In this document: positions 6,469 to 8,150 of the stretch, one piece after another
How positions within the stretch are numbered: the first letter of the stretch is position 1
Layout of the letters: each line of letters opens with the position of its first letter
Assembly: GCA_023427865.1 (NCBI GenBank)
Contig: JAEYZV010000347.1
Location: 1 to 8,150, forward strand
Source of the DNA: Acidobacteriota bacterium
GTDB taxonomy: Bacteria; Acidobacteriota; Vicinamibacteria; Vicinamibacterales; Vicinamibacteraceae
Reading direction: 5' to 3'
Length of the DNA stretch: 8,150 bases
Notes under the pieces: generated by a model
What the model was told of the DNA's origin: nothing
The model's input: the letters and a program-made list of their open reading frames with translations, nothing else
Databases searched by the model: none
Translations under genes and position numbers: made by a program

Positions 6469-7680
6469 ATGGCATTCGATTACCTGATCGTCGGAGCAGG
6501 ATTCTCCGGGAGCGTGCTGGCCGAGCGATTGGCCACCGTGGCCGGCAAGCGGGTGCTGCTCATCGACAAGCGGCCGCACATCGGCGGCAACGCCTACGAC
6601 CATCACGACGAGGCCGGCGTGCTCGTGCACAAGTACGGCCCGCACATCTTCCACACGAACTCGAAGGAAGTGTTCGACTACCTCGGCCAGTTCACGGAAT
6701 GGCGCCCGTACCAGCACCGCGTCAAGGCGTCGGTGGACGGCCAGCTGCTCCCGATCCCGATCAACCTCGACACGGTGAACCAGCTGTACGGGCTGAAGCT
6801 CAGTTCGTACGACGTCGAGAGCTTCTTCAACGCCGCGGCCGAGCGCTGCGAGCACGTGAAGACCTCCGAGGACGTGATCGTGAGCCGGGTGGGCCGCGAG
6901 TTGTACGAGAAGTTCTTCCGCAACTACACGCGCAAGCAGTGGGGCATGGACCCCTCGGAACTCGACGCGCAGGTCACCGCCCGCGTCCCGGTCCGCACCA
7001 ACCGCGACGACCGGTACTTCACCGACACCTACCAGGCGATGCCACGCCGCGGCTACACGCGCATGTTCGAGCGGATGCTCGATCACCCGAACATCAAGGT
7101 GATGCTCAACACGTCGTACAGCGAGGTGCGCGACGAGGTGTCGTACGGTGCGGTGATCTACACGGGGCCCATCGACGAGTACTTCGACTACTGCTACGGG
7201 AAACTGCCCTACCGCTCGCTGAGGTTCGAGTTCGAGACGTTCGAGTCGCCGCAGGTGCAGCCGGTCGCGGTGATCAACTACCCGAACGAGCAGCCGTACA
7301 CGCGCGTCACCGAGTTCAAGCACCTCACCGGCCAGACCCACCCGAAGACGACGGTGGTCTACGAGTACCCGCAGGCGCAGGGCGACCCGTACTACCCCGT
7401 CCCGAAGCCCGAGAACGCCGCCTTGTACCAGCAGTACAAGGCCCTCGCCGACGCGACGCCGGGCGTGCACTTCGTGGGCCGGCTCGGTACGTACAAGTAC
7501 TACAACATGGACCAGGTGACCGCGCAGGCGTTGACGCTGTTCGCCAAGCTCTCGGGTCGATCCCGCGCCGAGCGGGCGGCCACGCCGGTGGCCATGCCGA
7601 CGGCGACCGCGAACCCGGTCCCGCACCGCACCGGCACAGGCGGCGATGGCGTGGCCGTGCACGTGCCCGTCAAGCAGTAG
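6469..7680 (+). CDS. glf: UDP-galactopyranose mutase
   Basis: This flavoenzyme interconverts UDP-galactopyranose and UDP-galactofuranose, supplying the Galf donor for surface glycans. It is cytoplasmic with 403 residues. The FAD dinucleotide motif is IVGAGFSGSVLAER (residues 7-20), followed by IGGNAYDH (38-45) and KYGPHIFHT (55-63). Active-site features include KQW with Trp158, Arg176 in VPVRTN and Arg279 in YTRVTEFKH; the two arginines match the pair shown essential in Klebsiella UGM (Arg174 and Arg280). The C-terminal flavin/substrate block is GRLGTYKYYNMD (337-348). The core ends near residue 362. The remaining 40 or so residues are a low-complexity Ala/Thr/Pro/Gly tail not needed by the family, possibly a disordered extension. 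ATG 6469 is 5 bases after the glycosyltransferase stop and gives the standard start; longer in-frame readings overlap that gene and are rejected. Bases 7452-7528, coding residues 329-353, recur exactly at the window end. Confidence 0.96.
   Translation: MAFDYLIVGAGFSGSVLAERLATVAGKRVLLIDKRPHIGGNAYDHHDEAGVLVHKYGPHIFHTNSKEVFDYLGQFTEWRPYQHRVKASVDGQLLPIPINLDTVNQLYGLKLSSYDVESFFNAAAERCEHVKTSEDVIVSRVGRELYEKFFRNYTRKQWGMDPSELDAQVTARVPVRTNRDDRYFTDTYQAMPRRGYTRMFERMLDHPNIKVMLNTSYSEVRDEVSYGAVIYTGPIDEYFDYCYGKLPYRSLRFEFETFESPQVQPVAVINYPNEQPYTRVTEFKHLTGQTHPKTTVVYEYPQAQGDPYYPVPKPENAALYQQYKALADATPGVHFVGRLGTYKYYNMDQVTAQALTLFAKLSGRSRAERAATPVAMPTATANPVPHRTGTGGDGVAVHVPVKQ
7452..7528 (+). repeat. 77-bp exact direct repeat, copy 1 (inside glf)
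   Basis: This stretch encodes glf residues 329-353, including the conserved GRLGTYKYYNMD motif, and sits in its natural reading frame and context. It is therefore the original copy. The preceding base differs between copies (A at 7451, G at 8073), which fixes the left boundary. Confidence 0.95.
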
Positions 7681-7704
7681 CACCTGCGCTATGCTGGTGC
7701 GGTC

Positions 7705-8150
7705 GTGGCAGTCCACTCCCGTGTCCGTGAAACGGCGCGGCGGCTCGCGCTGGGCGTCATCCTGACGCTCGGGGCCGGTGTCGGGCTCAGCGACGACCTG
7801 CAGAGCGAACCGGACCTGCGTCGCGGCGCCCGCGAACTCCGGTTCGACCTGCCGCACGTCGGCACGACCTCGGTCCACGTGCCACGCGCCACGCCCACGG
7901 GCGTGGTGCTCCTGCTGCATCGCGGCGGATCGCCGGCCGAGACCTCCAGGCTGGTCGACGCCATTCCCTGGCACGTCCTGCTCGTCGACATCGACGTCTC
8001 CCGCCTCGACCTCGCGCAGGGGGCGTGCACGGCGACCTCGACGGCCATCGAGGACATCTCGCGGCGAGCCCAGCGCGACGCCGGGCGTGCACTTCGTGGG
8101 CCGGCTCGGTACGTACAAGTACTACAACATGGACCAGGTGACCGCGCAGG
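7705..8150 (+). CDS. Possible AcvB/VirJ-like exported protein, 3' incomplete; last 77 bases suspect
   Basis: The frame runs open from GTG 7705 to the last base with no stop. The N-terminus has basic residues, then a hydrophobic stretch (VRETARRLALGVILTLGAGV, residues 7-26), fitting a signal peptide or membrane anchor. Next come a short beta-rich segment (LRFDLPHVG), a likely beta strand GVVLLLHRGG (66-75) and a second strand HVLLVDIDVSRL (90-101). The spacing, the Gly-Gly after the first strand, the VDIDVSRL strand and a Cys-containing loop followed by AIEDISRRAQR resemble the N-terminal alpha/beta-hydrolase-like domain of AcvB/VirJ family proteins, whose usual motif there is GDGGW. A different alpha/beta hydrolase is possible. 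It starts 24 bases after glf. From residue 124 onward (base 8074) the DNA is a copy of glf read in another frame, so these residues are probably not genuine. No ATG start fits this frame. Confidence 0.5.
   Translation, partial: MAVHSRVRETARRLALGVILTLGAGVGLSDDLQSEPDLRRGARELRFDLPHVGTTSVHVPRATPTGVVLLLHRGGSPAETSRLVDAIPWHVLLVDIDVSRLDLAQGACTATSTAIEDISRRAQRDAGRALRGPARYVQVLQHGPGDRA
8074..8150 (+). repeat. 77-bp exact direct repeat, copy 2 (window end; likely assembly artefact)
   Basis: These bases are identical to 7452-7528 at an offset of 622 bases and end exactly with the window. The copy interrupts the open frame that starts at 7705 and is read there in a different frame from glf, so it makes no sense as a protein segment. 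A loop in a de Bruijn assembly graph with k = 77, or a chimeric read or join, would produce this. A real partial duplication cannot be excluded. Confidence 0.93.

Noticed and set aside
7690..7695. TATGCT as a -10 promoter box giving a near-leaderless transcript for the last gene
   Set aside because: The best -35 candidate at 17-base spacing (7667-7672, CCGTCA) matches only half the consensus, and such hexamers arise by chance.
7691..7765. Small ATG-start open frame (24 codons) after glf
   Set aside because: It ends within the signal-peptide region of the better-supported GTG 7705 frame and shows no independent support.
6202..8118. Very long open frame on the - strand (638 residues) opposite glf and its neighbours
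   Set aside because: It is a GC-codon shadow: Arg/Val/His-rich with no recognisable domain, antisense to well-supported glf, and it crosses the 8073/8074 repeat junction.
1..8150. tRNA, rRNA, CRISPR array, insertion sequence, attachment site or riboswitch
   Set aside because: No cloverleaf, spaced repeats, transposase or integrase motifs, or recognised aptamer pattern was seen on reading both strands. This is by eye only; a covariance-model scan would be decisive.

Overview
The window is GC-rich bacterial DNA. Every supported gene lies on the + strand, with short gaps and GC-ending codons. Gene content and codon style would fit a free-living, saprophytic, high-GC bacterium; an acidobacterium of the Vicinamibacteria/Luteitalea kind is my best guess, from general impression only. 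There is no rRNA or other marker to settle it. No stretch longer than 300 bases lacks a gene.

Layout: (1) 2-856, the 3' part of a ferritin-like diiron protein whose start lies before the window. (2) 865-1659 glpF (aquaglyceroporin), starting 8 bases after that stop. (3) 1672-1735, two GTAG-headed hairpins in opposite orientation, a REP doublet (REPIN/BIME-like). (4) 1795-3288 glpK (glycerol kinase). (5) 3362-5149, a cytoplasmic glycoside hydrolase family 2 enzyme. (6) A 123-base gap with a strong hairpin at 5221-5254. (7) 5273-6463, a GT-B glycosyltransferase, then 5 bases later glf (UDP-galactopyranose mutase, 6469-7680). (8) 7705 to the end, the 5' part of a possible AcvB/VirJ-like exported protein.

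How the genes may work together: GlpF admits glycerol and GlpK traps it as glycerol-3-phosphate. The neighbouring GH2 enzyme could release sugar from an imported glycoside; a link to glycerol, for example glycosyl-glycerols, is only suggested by position. Glf makes UDP-galactofuranose, and the adjacent glycosyltransferase is a plausible user of it or a partner in the same surface glycan.

The strangest feature is at the right edge. The last 77 bases (8074-8150) are an exact copy of 7452-7528 inside glf. They enter the last gene out of the glf frame and run to the final base. This is most simply an assembly-graph loop or chimeric contig end, so sequence after 8073 should not be trusted as part of the last gene. 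I found no convincing new multi-gene system, CRISPR array, RNA gene or insertion sequence.
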